Assembly (NCBI RefSeq): GCF_041261445.1
Contig: NZ_JBGCCU010000007.1
Location: 186,001 to 250,000 of the forward strand
Reading direction: 5' to 3'
Source: Catenulispora sp. EB89
Lineage (GTDB): Bacteria; Actinomycetota; Actinomycetes; Streptomycetales; Catenulisporaceae
Length of the DNA: 64,000 nucleotides
The notes under the pieces are model-generated. The model was not told where the DNA came from. It saw only the letters and a list, made by a program, of their open reading frames with translations, and searched no databases. Of the stretch, positions 52,194 through 61,025 are shown piece after piece (position 1 is the stretch's first letter; each line of letters opens with the position of its first letter). A program made the position numbers and the translations under genes.

Positions 52194-52766
52194 GTGGCCG
52201 GGCGTACCGATCCGCGTGTCAGCCGCACGAATGAAGCCCTGACCAGCGCGATCGTAGAGCTGGCGGGGCAGCGGCCGGTCTCGCGGGTCACGGTCGCCGA
52301 GTTGGCCGCTCGCGCCGGGGTGACGCGCGCGACCTTTTACAACCGCTACGCCAGCCCCCTCGACCTCCTCGTCCAGGTCCTCGAAGCAGACCTCGAACTG
52401 GGCCACGCGAGGGAAGGTGCGCTGCGTGCCGAGGGCGGTCACACGTTTGCGGAGCTGCTGCGCATGTCGGTCGCCGAGGTCGCGGAGCACGTCGAGCGCT
52501 TCCGCCCGATCTACCAGCACGCGCTCGGTGACCCGGCCGACCACGGCGTCTACGCCGCGCTGGTCCGCCATTTCACCGATTACGCGCTCGACTTCATGCA
52601 GCGCTCGACGCACCCCGACGCCCCGCGCGCCAACCACGCCATCGTCGCGTCGTTCGTGGCGCATGGATTCGCGGGCGCCATCGAGGCATGGCTCGCCGAT
52701 GATGACGTGACCAGGGAAGACCTGGTGGATGCCGCCATCGCGTGCGCGCCGGCGTGGTGGAGCTGA
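52194..52766 (+). CDS. TetR-family transcriptional regulator
   Basis: 190 residues from GTG 52194. The N-terminal HTH (about 10-60) reads ALTSAIVELAGQRPVSRVTVAELAARAGVTRATFYNRY, typical TetR. The C-terminal helical ligand domain (AELLRMSVAEVAEHVERF, YAALVRHFTDYALDFM, IVASFVAHGFAGAIEAWL) is of the TetR_C_33-like sort. It probably represses the divergent SnoaL-like gene; the shared gap holds an imperfect dyad around ACATGT (52138-52143). Confidence 0.92.
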   Translation: MAGRTDPRVSRTNEALTSAIVELAGQRPVSRVTVAELAARAGVTRATFYNRYASPLDLLVQVLEADLELGHAREGALRAEGGHTFAELLRMSVAEVAEHVERFRPIYQHALGDPADHGVYAALVRHFTDYALDFMQRSTHPDAPRANHAIVASFVAHGFAGAIEAWLADDDVTREDLVDAAIACAPAWWS

Positions 52767-52784
52767 CAGCTGCGACGGTGAGGG

Positions 52785-53672
52785 TTAAAGCGGCTTGATC
52801 ATGATGGCGTGGCCGTCGCGGCGCGAGGCGATGATGCGGCGGCCCGGAGCGAGGTCGGATGTCAGAAGGTCATCGAGCGGAATTCGGGCGCCGGTACTGC
52901 TGCGGAGAAGAGTCGAGGCATCCACGCCGAGCGTCACGATGCCACTGTCCTCGCTCGCGATATGCACCGAACCGGCGTCCACCGCAGTGATCCGCCCGAC
53001 GACCGCCGCCGGAGCCGCCGGATCCTGGAACCGCACGTCGATCGAAACCCGCACCCCGTCAGGAGACCGATTCGGCAGGCCGGTGTGGGCCAAAGCTTCG
53101 TGCATGAGAACCACATCGCCGGGTTGGTAGTCGGCGCGCAGCCACGAATCATCCAGCGTTGGAAGAGAACCAGCGGGCAAGCAGCCCCCGCGATGACTCC
53201 CCCGAGCCACCGCCAACCCCCCGAGCTCCACCCCGATCGCCATCAGCGGAATCCACGCCGTGGTCATCGCAAAGCCCGGATTCAGCAGCGCGTCCTGATG
53301 CACCTGCGTCACGCCGCCCGGCGGCATGATCCGGTACCGCGCCAGCGGAATGAAACCGACCGGCGCGCCGGCGATCGCCGCGAAGAACGCCGCCACCGCC
53401 GGAACCGCGACCAGACGCTCCCACAACTGCTGCGAGTTCAGCGCGTCCTGGAGCTCACTGTCGACCGAAGCCGTCAAAGCCCTGCCAGTCCACGCCGACG
53501 AGGCGTCGAGGAACCGCTGCTCGACGAGCGTGCGGACCACCTGCTCGGCCGTGGCCCGCACCGCAGCCGCATCAAGCACGCCCCGAAAGAACAGATACCC
53601 CTCATCCGCGAACAGCGCCCGAAGCCGCACCCGATCCCCGAGCAGCCCGTTCGCCACCCGCATCTCACCCAT
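52785..53672 (-). CDS. PhyH-type Fe(II)/2-oxoglutarate oxygenase at end of siderophore operon
   Basis: 295 residues. Facial-triad motif H-x-D in VTQVHQDALL (His125, Asp127), distal His196 in ALAHTGLPNRS and a 2-oxoglutarate-binding Arg (Arg208 or Arg214: VRVSIDVRF). GYLFFRGVLD opens the fold. The phytanoyl-CoA dioxygenase family hydroxylates or desaturates varied small molecules. Its start overlaps the desD-like gene stop by 8 bases, so it is the last cistron of the siderophore operon. It is not part of the standard desABCD set, which suggests a tailored siderophore. The substrate is unknown. Confidence 0.88.
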   Translation of the reverse strand: MGEMRVANGLLGDRVRLRALFADEGYLFFRGVLDAAAVRATAEQVVRTLVEQRFLDASSAWTGRALTASVDSELQDALNSQQLWERLVAVPAVAAFFAAIAGAPVGFIPLARYRIMPPGGVTQVHQDALLNPGFAMTTAWIPLMAIGVELGGLAVARGSHRGGCLPAGSLPTLDDSWLRADYQPGDVVLMHEALAHTGLPNRSPDGVRVSIDVRFQDPAAPAAVVGRITAVDAGSVHIASEDSGIVTLGVDASTLLRSSTGARIPLDDLLTSDLAPGRRIIASRRDGHAIMIKPL

Positions 53673-55464
53673 CGAGCGGATCTCGACGGAATCGAGCCAC
53701 TGGATTCTCCAAAGTCCCGACCAGCTGCAACGCCCCGGAGGGATCGCTGAGATCTACCATCTGTTGGTTGTTCCGCAACTGAAGCCGATTCAGACAGGAC
53801 AACGCGAAATCTGGCGCGAAAAGGTCGAACCGCCGAAACTCCGCAGCCAGCTGGGGCATCGAGTCCTGATACGCCTGCACGCACTCCGCGACCGTGCGCC
53901 AGAACACGTCCTCGGCCAGCACGCCCCGCTCGCTCAGAACCGCGTTCAGATACCGCAGGAAACAGTCGAACGCATCAGTGAATACCGACAGCAGCCTGAC
54001 ATCCTCGGGCACCTCCACCCGAATCCGCTCCACCCCCGCCGGCAACGGCGTGCCGGCGCTCATCACCGCGATCTCCTCGGCGATGTCCTTGAAGATGACG
54101 CGCTCGACGACCCCGCCGTCCAGCACCAGGATGACGTTCTCCCCGTGCGGCATGAACACCAGACCGTACGCGTAGAACGAATGCAGCAACGGCGTCAGAT
54201 AAGCATCCAGATACCGCCGCAACCACACCTCCGCCGCCAACCCCGACTCCGCGACCAGCGCTGCCGCCAACGACCCGCCCTCGCGATCCACGTGCAGCAG
54301 ACTCGCCATAGTCGCCAGCCGCTGCCCCGGCTCCACCGCCGGCACCGGACTCTCACGCCACAACGCCGCCAGCATCTTCCGATAAGGCGACGAAGACCCG
54401 GTGGCCGCCTCGAAATGACGATGCCGATACCCCACAGCCGCACGCTCGCGAATCACCGAAAGCCGCGTCCGCTTCAGCACCACATCGTCAGCGATCACGC
54501 TCGCCAACCAGTCGTTGATCGCCGGTGTCGCCTCCATATAGGCCGCCGAGAGCCCCCGCATGAAGCCCATGTTCAGCACCGACAACGCCGTCTTCACATA
54601 ATGCTTCGAAGGATCCGTGGCGTTGAAGAACGTCCGAATCGACTGCTGCGCCAGATGCTCGTCGTCCCCGGGACCCAGACACACCAGACGCTGCCGCGCG
54701 ATATCCCCGGCGAACGTCACCGAAAGCTTGTTCCACCACTGCCAGGGATGCACCGGGATCAGCACATAGTCGTCCAGATCCAGACCCAACCCGGTCATGA
54801 CGTCGGCGAACAGCCCCAGCAACTCCGAACCCAGCTCAGAACGCATCAGGCTCTCGTACTCAGTATCCGTACACGCCGTGAAAGTCGCATGGTCGCGATG
54901 CGCAGCGATCCAGATCAGATGCACCGGACACGCAGCCTCAGGCGCGTACTGCCGGAAATCGTCGACACCGAACCCGATCCGGCCGTTGCCGGCGACGAAC
55001 GTCGGATGCCCCTCTGTCATCTCCGACTCGATCCGCTGAAAGTCGGCGCGCGCCAACTCCGCCGCGGAGATCGCCGGCTTGCTCAGCTTGTACGCCGTAC
55101 TCGCCAACGTGGAGCCGATCTCCTCCAGATACACCGGTAGCACCTGATCGCTCAGCCCTAGCGCCCCGCGCATCTCAATGCAGAAGTCCGCCACATCCAG
55201 CGGCAGCTGATCCCCGTCGGCAACGCGCACAATGCTTTCCGCATCGACCTGCCAATGATTCAGCGCCAGCACCTTCGCCGAGAATCGGTACTCCACGCTC
55301 CCGTCATCGCTGTGCACTGCGAAACCATGTTCGAAGTCTGCCAAAGGGTGCGGAGCGAGAAGCCGCTCATGGGAGAACTCTGCGATCGCCTTGCGCAACA
55401 GCAGCCGATTGGCACGCTCCCAGTTCTCAGGGGTCAAATGACGGACTGCGTCGCGCGGGTTCAT
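53665..55464 (-). CDS. desD: NIS siderophore synthetase (IucA/IucC family), DesD-like
   Basis: 599 residues, the normal NIS-synthetase length. Conserved blocks: EGHPTFVAGNGRIGFGVDDF, VHPWQWWNKL, the ATP-site region RTFFNATDPSKHYVKTALSVLNMGFMRG and LTPLLHSFYAYGLVFMPHGENVILVLDGG. In desferrioxamine synthesis DesD condenses and macrocyclises N-hydroxy-N-succinylcadaverine units with ATP. It is the only NIS synthetase in the locus, which fits desferrioxamine rather than multi-synthetase siderophores. It overlaps the acetyltransferase gene by 4 bases and the PhyH gene by 8. Confidence 0.94.
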   Translation of the reverse strand: MNPRDAVRHLTPENWERANRLLLRKAIAEFSHERLLAPHPLADFEHGFAVHSDDGSVEYRFSAKVLALNHWQVDAESIVRVADGDQLPLDVADFCIEMRGALGLSDQVLPVYLEEIGSTLASTAYKLSKPAISAAELARADFQRIESEMTEGHPTFVAGNGRIGFGVDDFRQYAPEAACPVHLIWIAAHRDHATFTACTDTEYESLMRSELGSELLGLFADVMTGLGLDLDDYVLIPVHPWQWWNKLSVTFAGDIARQRLVCLGPGDDEHLAQQSIRTFFNATDPSKHYVKTALSVLNMGFMRGLSAAYMEATPAINDWLASVIADDVVLKRTRLSVIRERAAVGYRHRHFEAATGSSSPYRKMLAALWRESPVPAVEPGQRLATMASLLHVDREGGSLAAALVAESGLAAEVWLRRYLDAYLTPLLHSFYAYGLVFMPHGENVILVLDGGVVERVIFKDIAEEIAVMSAGTPLPAGVERIRVEVPEDVRLLSVFTDAFDCFLRYLNAVLSERGVLAEDVFWRTVAECVQAYQDSMPQLAAEFRRFDLFAPDFALSCLNRLQLRNNQQMVDLSDPSGALQLVGTLENPVARFRRDPLDG

Positions 55465-56012
55465 GAAGTGGCTCCTAGGCGGAGGAGGGCGGAAGTGGCG
55501 GCTTGGAAGTCATGCCAGGTGCAGACGCTCAACAGCGCCTGCTTCTCGGGTTTGGCGATCGGCCCGACGACCCGGAATCCGACCGCGGCGTTCAACGCCT
55601 GAACTGCGGTATTGCGAACATCCGGCTCCACGACCACCCGCAGCGCGTCCGGATCGGAGAAGATCCAGGCCAGCACAGCGATGATGACGGCCCGCGTGAA
55701 CCCGTGCACCGGCGTGTCGGTCGGCGCGCACAGAAAATGCATCCCGACGTCGCCGTCTTCGGGCTCGTACAAGCCGACGAGCTCGACGTACCGGGGGTCG
55801 TAGCGTTCGGCCAGAAAGGCCGGCGTGCCGTCGACCAGGCCCAGAAACGCCTCGTGATGCGGATGCCGCTCGATCCTGCGGTACTCCTCCCGCACCTCGG
55901 CGACGTCGCATCCCTGCATCAGCCAGAACGCCGACTTCGGATGCGTGACCCAACGGTGCAGCATCGCGACCTCGGCGTCGCAGTCCAGATCGAGCGGCCG
56001 GAACGTGATCAT
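55461..56012 (-). CDS. desC: GNAT acyltransferase, DesC-like
   Basis: 183 residues from ATG 56012. It belongs to the RhbD/IucB-type siderophore acyltransferases: [61 protein letters not shown] and [21 protein letters not shown]. In desferrioxamine synthesis DesC transfers succinyl or acetyl from CoA to N-hydroxycadaverine. Four-base overlaps with the genes on both sides show tight coupling. Confidence 0.93.
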   Translation of the reverse strand: MITFRPLDLDCDAEVAMLHRWVTHPKSAFWLMQGCDVAEVREEYRRIERHPHHEAFLGLVDGTPAFLAERYDPRYVELVGLYEPEDGDVGMHFLCAPTDTPVHGFTRAVIIAVLAWIFSDPDALRVVVEPDVRNTAVQALNAAVGFRVVGPIAKPEKQALLSVCTWHDFQAATSALLRLGATS

Positions 56013-57322
56013 GTGAGCAGACCGTCCGGTGCGCCGAACTCCTGGAACGTGATGGTCTTCTCCACCGGGTAGTAGTCCCGGCCGAGCATCTCGCTGATGA
56101 TCCACGAGTTCCGGTACGCTCCCATGCCCAGGTCAGGCGAGGTGATGCTGTGCGTGTGGGTCCCGGCGTTCTGCAGGAAGATCTCGCGGCCGGCGGCGTC
56201 GATCGTGTAGTTCCGCGCGACGTCGAAGCGTCCGTTGTTGTCGAAGCGGATGCGGTCGCGGACCGGTTCGAGGAAGTCCGGGAACTGATACCGGTATCCG
56301 GTCGCCAGCACCAAGCCCTGCGTCGCGAGGGAGAAGGCGCGGTCCTGCTCCTCGTGATGCAGATCGAGCGTGTACGTGCCGCCGGCCGAATCGTACGAAG
56401 CCCCGCGCACCTCGGTGTTCGTCACCAGCCGAGTGGCCACCGGTCCGCGCACGCTCTTGAGGTAGAGCGTGTCGAAGATCTCGTTGATCAGCACCGCGTC
56501 GATGCCCTTGAACAAGCCCTTCTGCTCCGCCTCCAGCCGATAGCGAGTCGCCTCCGGCAGCGCGTGGAAGTAGTCGACGTAGTCCGGCGAGGTCATCTCC
56601 AGCGTCAGCTTGGTGTACTCCAGCGGGAAGAACCTCGGCGAGCGCGTCACCCAGCTCAGGTGGTAGGTGTCGGTCCCGGCGTCGGCGAGCAGGTCGAGGT
56701 AGATCTCGGCGGCGCTTTGGCCGCTGCCCACGACGGTGACGCTCTCCTTGCTCTGCAGAAGTGCTTTGGCGCTCAGGTAATCGGCGCTGTGCACGAGGTC
56801 CCCGCCGATCCCGTGACAGGGTTCCGGGATATGCGGCGGCGTCCCGGTCCCCAGCACAAGACGCCGTGCGCGATCCTCGGTGACCACACCGCTGTCGACG
56901 CCGACCGACCGGACGACGTAGCAGCCCTCTGCTTCGTCGTAGTCGACCCGCGACACCTTCTGCCCGAAGCGCACGGTGCGCAGCCGCGTCGCGGCCCACC
57001 GGCAGTACTCGTCGTACTCGGCGCGCACCGGATAGAAGCTCTCCCGGATATAGAAGGGATACAGCCGTCCCGTCTCCTTCAAGAAGTTCAGGAAGGAGTA
57101 CGGCGACGTCGGGTCGGCCAACGTCACCAGATCGGCCATGAACGGCGTCTGAAGCGTCGCCGACGTCAGCAGCATCCCGGGATGCCACGCGTAGCGGGCC
57201 TCGGGACGGGCTTCCAGGAACAGGCCGTTCAGACCCTCGATCGGCTCGGTCAGACAGGCCAGGCCCAGGTTGTAGGGGCCGAGCCCGATGGCTATGAAGT
57301 CGTGCATGTTCAAGTCGTGCAT
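56009..57322 (-). CDS. desB: N-hydroxylating monooxygenase (lysine/ornithine type), DesB-like
   Basis: 437 residues. FAD motif [13 protein letters not shown], substrate/FAD region [25 protein letters not shown] motif [16 protein letters not shown] and [12 protein letters not shown] are the IucD/PvdA/DesB hallmarks. It N-hydroxylates cadaverine (inferred from the neighbouring decarboxylase) in the siderophore route. The start is duplicated: a 15-base tandem repeat yields MHDLNMHDF, with ATG at 57322 and 57307. The upstream one has GGAGAG ten bases before it and is preferred. It begins 2 bases after the desA-like gene stop. Confidence 0.94.
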   Translation of the reverse strand: MHDLNMHDFIAIGLGPYNLGLACLTEPIEGLNGLFLEARPEARYAWHPGMLLTSATLQTPFMADLVTLADPTSPYSFLNFLKETGRLYPFYIRESFYPVRAEYDEYCRWAATRLRTVRFGQKVSRVDYDEAEGCYVVRSVGVDSGVVTEDRARRLVLGTGTPPHIPEPCHGIGGDLVHSADYLSAKALLQSKESVTVVGSGQSAAEIYLDLLADAGTDTYHLSWVTRSPRFFPLEYTKLTLEMTSPDYVDYFHALPEATRYRLEAEQKGLFKGIDAVLINEIFDTLYLKSVRGPVATRLVTNTEVRGASYDSAGGTYTLDLHHEEQDRAFSLATQGLVLATGYRYQFPDFLEPVRDRIRFDNNGRFDVARNYTIDAAGREIFLQNAGTHTHSITSPDLGMGAYRNSWIISEMLGRDYYPVEKTITFQEFGAPDGLLT

Positions 57323-57324
57323 GT

Positions 57325-58881
57325 TCAGAGTGCTCTCCGGCGCTCGACGTATTCGGCGGCATGGTCCGCGATCAGGTCCAGGACGTGCGCGATGTCGTCC
57401 ACCGTGGTCTCGGGGTTCAGCAGCGTGAACTTCAGGTAGTGCCGGCCGCCGACCTTGGTGGCGGCCACCATCGCCGCGCCGGAGGCGGCCAGCGCCTCGC
57501 GCGCGTGGAGATTCGCGCCGTCGGCGAAGTCCCGCGCCGGACCCTCCGGGGGCAGGTAGCGGAAAACCAGGGTGCTGAGCTGCGACCTGGTCACCACCTC
57601 GAAGCGCGGGTCGACGGTCAGCAGCACCCAGGCCTGCGCGGCCCGGTCGATGACCTCGTCGAACAGATCGCCGACCGCGTCCGGGCCCATGATGCGCAAC
57701 GTCATCCAGAGCTTGAGCGCGTCGAAGCGCCGCGTTGTCTGGATGCTCTTGTCGACCTGGTTGGGGATGCGCTGCTCGACCATGCGGGCCGGGTTGAGGT
57801 AGTCGGCGTGATACGTCGCGTGGCTCAGGACCGTGCGGTCGCGCACGATCAGCGCGCTGGAGCTGACCGGTTGGAAGAACGACTTGTGGAAGTCGGCGGT
57901 CACCGAGTCCGCGCGCTCGATGCCCCGCAGGAGGTCGCGCCGGGACCGCGACAGGAGCAGACCGCAGCCGTACGCGGCGTCGACGTGGAACCAGGCCCCT
58001 GATTCGGCGCACAGCTCGGCGATCTGCCGCAGCGGATCGATGGATCCGAAGTCGGTGGTGCCGGCGGTGGCGACCACGGCCATCGGGATGAAGCCGGCCC
58101 ACCGGCACTGCTCCAGCTCCCACGCCAGCGACTGCGGACGCATCCGCTTGCGCGCGTCGGTCTCGACCGTGACCACCGCGTCCGGGCTCAGCCCGAGCAT
58201 CTTCGCCGACTTGCGGACGCTGAAGTGCCCCGCCTCGGAGACGAATATCCGCAGCCGGTCCAGGACGTCCCGGGCAGCCGTGTACTTCGCACCGGTTCCC
58301 GGCACCGACGACCCGGCCACGGCCTTCGCCACGATCTCCTCACGCGCCAGCAGCAGCGCCTGGAAGTTCGACTGGCTGCCGCCGCTGGTGAAGACGCCGT
58401 CGGCGGCCGGACCGAAACCGATCCGGCCGGCGGTCCAGTCGATCAGCCGGCGCTCGATCAGCGTGCCGCCGGCGCTCTGGTCCCAGGTGTCCAGCGAGGA
58501 GTTGACCGCGGTCAGAACGGCCTCGCCGAGCAGCGCCGGGATGACGACCGGGCAGTTCAGGTGCGCGAGGTAGCGCGGGTGGTGGAAGTAGACGGCGTCG
58601 CGCAGGTAGAGCTCTTCGAGCTCGTCCAGGGCGGCTCCGGTGTCGGCCAAGGGCCGGTCCAGATCGATGCCTGATATGCCGGGAGCGAGATCGTCGGGGG
58701 AGACGCCGGTGAAAGGGCTGCCCGTACGCGCTATTCGGTCCGCGACGCGATCGATGCCGTCGGCCATGGTGTGCCGGTAGCGATCGAGTGTCCGGGCGTT
58801 GAACAGGTGGCCGGCGGCTTCCTCGACGGCGGGGGAGAAGATGGCGCGTGCGGTCGCGACGGCGGAAGCTTGGGGGCTCAC
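57325..58881 (-). CDS. desA: PLP-dependent decarboxylase, DesA-like (lysine to cadaverine)
   Basis: 518 residues from GTG 58881, whose GTGA overlaps the preceding gene's stop. Group II decarboxylase signature: [17 protein letters not shown], Asp301 in WFHVDAAYG, and the PLP Lys333 in [16 protein letters not shown]. It belongs to the lysine / 2,4-diaminobutyrate / glutamate decarboxylase family. The single NIS synthetase and monooxygenase order A-B-C-D favours lysine decarboxylation to cadaverine, the desferrioxamine precursor; a diaminobutyrate substrate is the main alternative. Confidence 0.93.
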   Translation of the reverse strand: MSPQASAVATARAIFSPAVEEAAGHLFNARTLDRYRHTMADGIDRVADRIARTGSPFTGVSPDDLAPGISGIDLDRPLADTGAALDELEELYLRDAVYFHHPRYLAHLNCPVVIPALLGEAVLTAVNSSLDTWDQSAGGTLIERRLIDWTAGRIGFGPAADGVFTSGGSQSNFQALLLAREEIVAKAVAGSSVPGTGAKYTAARDVLDRLRIFVSEAGHFSVRKSAKMLGLSPDAVVTVETDARKRMRPQSLAWELEQCRWAGFIPMAVVATAGTTDFGSIDPLRQIAELCAESGAWFHVDAAYGCGLLLSRSRRDLLRGIERADSVTADFHKSFFQPVSSSALIVRDRTVLSHATYHADYLNPARMVEQRIPNQVDKSIQTTRRFDALKLWMTLRIMGPDAVGDLFDEVIDRAAQAWVLLTVDPRFEVVTRSQLSTLVFRYLPPEGPARDFADGANLHAREALAASGAAMVAATKVGGRHYLKFTLLNPETTVDDIAHVLDLIADHAAEYVERRRAL

Positions 58882-59861
58882 TGTGCCGCCTCGGTTTCGG
58901 CGGCGGAGATTTTCTCGGTCCGCAGATCCTCTTCGGTGGCTCCGAGGCGCCAATAGCCGGAGAACTCCACGCGCCCGCGGTCGATGCCGCGCTCGCCGAC
59001 GAGGTGGCGTCGCAGAGTTTTGACCATCCCGGCCTCCCCGGCGATCCACGCGTAGGGCGCGCCGTCGGGGAAGGCCGCGCCGCCGATCTCCTCGGTCAGC
59101 AACGCGCCGGGCCGGCGCGTGGGATCGCGGACCAGCCAGGTGATGTCGGCCTCGGCCGGGCTCAGGAGTTCCTGCGTGTCCTTCAGATCCGGGACCTCGA
59201 TCCAGGCCCGCGCGCGCAGTCCGGCCGGCAGCCATTCCAGGATCGCCGCGGCGGCCGGCAACGCGGTCTCGTCGGCGGCGATCAGGACCCAGTCAGTGTC
59301 CTGCGGAAGCTGGAAGCCGATGCTGCGGTTGTCCTCGAACGCCGGCCCCAGCAGCACCACCCGGTCGCCCGGCACGGCTTCGGCGGCCCAGCGTGATGCC
59401 GGTCCGGCCGGAGTCGCGCTGGAGTTTGCGGTGCCGTGCAACACGAAATCGACATCCACCTCGTCGCGCTCGCGGTCCTGTGAGCGAACCGTGTAGGAGC
59501 GCATGACACCCCGCTCGTCGGCCGGCATGGCCCGCCACCGCGTGAACCAGTCGTCGCCGGCGTCGAACGGCACGATCGGCGCGTCCTGCCCCGGCTGCGG
59601 CAGGAACAGCGAGAAGCTCTGGTCCCGGCCGCCGCTGGCGAAGGCGCGCAGCTGTGCCCCGCCGAAGGTGATCCGGACCATCGAAGGCCCCAGGCGGCGA
59701 GTGACCACGACGCGGGCCTGGAAGAAACGGAACTTGCCGTGCACGAGCGGGGACGCCGACGGTGCTTCGGCAATCGGCGCCGATGCCGGCGCGACCGAGG
59801 AGATGGCCGCGGCCGAGGCCGTGGCCGCCAGCACTGCGTCTACTGAGGAGGTCGAGTTCAT
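58878..59861 (-). CDS. desF: Siderophore-interacting FAD reductase, DesF-like
   Basis: 327 residues from ATG 59861. FAD-binding motif MRSYTVRSQD (RxYT) and ferredoxin-reductase-like beta barrel, then the SIP C-terminal domain: WVLIAADETALPAAAAILEWLPAG and YAWIAGEAGMVKTLRRHLV, ending GYWRLG. Such enzymes reduce ferric siderophores in the cytoplasm to release iron. The first ~40 residues are an Ala/Ser-rich extension that may be disordered. It lies 5 bases after the binding-protein gene and overlaps desA by 4 bases. Confidence 0.94.
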   Translation of the reverse strand: MNSTSSVDAVLAATASAAAISSVAPASAPIAEAPSASPLVHGKFRFFQARVVVTRRLGPSMVRITFGGAQLRAFASGGRDQSFSLFLPQPGQDAPIVPFDAGDDWFTRWRAMPADERGVMRSYTVRSQDRERDEVDVDFVLHGTANSSATPAGPASRWAAEAVPGDRVVLLGPAFEDNRSIGFQLPQDTDWVLIAADETALPAAAAILEWLPAGLRARAWIEVPDLKDTQELLSPAEADITWLVRDPTRRPGALLTEEIGGAAFPDGAPYAWIAGEAGMVKTLRRHLVGERGIDRGRVEFSGYWRLGATEEDLRTEKISAAETEAAQ

Positions 59862-59866
59862 AACGG

Positions 59867-60907
59867 TCAGCTCACCTTCTTGCAGTTCTGAATCGCCTTG
59901 GCGAGGTTTTCCAGCAGCGGAGCGGCACCGGCCCAGGAGAAGCGCGGCACCGCGTCCCAGGGCGTGACCTGGCCCGCCTTCACTGCAGGCAGGGCGTTCC
60001 ACGACGGCTTCGAGGCCAGCGCCTTCGGCTGCAAAGCCGTGGACCGGCTGTCGAGCAGGATCAGGTCGGCCGCGTACTTGTCGGCGTTCTCCCAGCTCAG
60101 GCTCTCGAAGTAGTCTCCGGTGTCGAGCTTGGTGGGGACGATGAGCTCGACGCCGAGTTCGGCGAAGTACATCAGGTCGCTGGCGATCTTCGGATTGGAC
60201 GCGTAGAAGACGGTGGGATTGCCGGACGCGGCCAGCACCTTCAGCCCGCCGGCCGCCTTCGCCGCGCTGCGCAGCGTCTCGGCCGCGGCCTGGAACCGGG
60301 CCTTGCCGTCGGTCACCTTCTTGGCGTTCAAGTCCGCACCGAGCGACTGCGCGAGGTCGGCGTAGCGCTGGATCGGCGTCGGCAGCGAGGCCCGGGCCAC
60401 GTTGATCGCCACGCTCGGCGCCAGCTTGGCGATCTGGTCCTTGCTCTCGTTCGGCACGTACCACAGCGCTCCCGGCTCGTACATGTGCGTGACCAGTAGC
60501 TGGGGGTTGAGCGCGGCGTACTTCTCCACGTTGAACTCGCCCCAGGCGTTGCCCAGCACCGTCACCTTGCCGACGTCGAGGTCGCCGGCCTGCGCCGTGG
60601 GCTTGCCGTCGGGCTGCGTCGTCTCTCCGAAGACGCCGACGATCTGCTGGTCCAGGCCGAAGTCGACGAGCGCGGCGGCGGTGCCGGTGAAGGCCACGAC
60701 CCGGGTCGGCGCGGAGGACAGCTTCACCGTCGTCTTCCGGTCGTCGGTGAAGGACCAGGGACCGGACGGGCCGCTCTGGCCCGAGGAGCGCGGGCCTGAA
60801 CTCGAACCGCTGCCGCAGGCCGCGAGCACGGCGGCCAGGGCGCCACCGCCGACGCCGGCCAGCACACCACGACGGGATAAGGGGGAAACGGAAGGGATGT
60901 ATGGCAT
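59867..60907 (-). CDS. desE: Ferric-siderophore ABC transporter substrate-binding lipoprotein, DesE-like
   Basis: 346 residues. The N-terminus has SRRGVLAGVGGGALAAVLAAC, combining a twin-arginine-type region with a lipobox (Cys near residue 31). A FecB/FepB-like binding-protein fold follows: TRVVAFTGTAAALVDFGLDQQIVGVFG, EKYAALNPQLLVTHMYEPG, ADLILLDSRST and WNALPAVKAGQV. It should bind ferric desferrioxamine at the outer membrane face and hand it to the FecCD permease encoded divergently. First gene of the minus-strand operon, behind the iron box. Confidence 0.94.
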   Translation of the reverse strand: MPYIPSVSPLSRRGVLAGVGGGALAAVLAACGSGSSSGPRSSGQSGPSGPWSFTDDRKTTVKLSSAPTRVVAFTGTAAALVDFGLDQQIVGVFGETTQPDGKPTAQAGDLDVGKVTVLGNAWGEFNVEKYAALNPQLLVTHMYEPGALWYVPNESKDQIAKLAPSVAINVARASLPTPIQRYADLAQSLGADLNAKKVTDGKARFQAAAETLRSAAKAAGGLKVLAASGNPTVFYASNPKIASDLMYFAELGVELIVPTKLDTGDYFESLSWENADKYAADLILLDSRSTALQPKALASKPSWNALPAVKAGQVTPWDAVPRFSWAGAAPLLENLAKAIQNCKKVS

Positions 60908-60955
60908 GAATGTCGCTTTCTCATGATCGAGGGGCGCTTACCCGGCGCAGTGAAG

Positions 60956-60972
60956 TTAGGTTAGCCTAACCT
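60956..60972. promoter_or_regulatory. DmdR/IdeR iron box
   Basis: TTAGGTTAGCCTAACCT contains the palindrome AGGTTAG-C-CTAACCT and fits the actinobacterial iron box TTAGGTTAGGCTAACCTAA. It lies between the divergent desE-like and FecCD genes, so Fe(II)-bound DmdR/IdeR would repress both the biosynthetic and uptake operons when iron is ample. Confidence 0.93.
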
Positions 60973-61025
60973 CACCAATCGCCCAAGGGGGGTCGCCCCC
61001 CGCGTCGTCGATCCGGAGCCAGGTT

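Noticed and set aside
47388-55464. A single large NRPS/siderophore cluster linking the condensation-domain gene with the des genes
   Set aside because: An esterase, a repeat array and a SnoaL/TetR pair lie between, and desferrioxamine synthesis is NRPS-independent.
57325-58881. Rhizobactin-type pathway (diaminobutyrate decarboxylase)
   Set aside because: There is no RhbA-like aminotransferase and only one NIS synthetase, so the desferrioxamine set fits better, though substrate is not proven.
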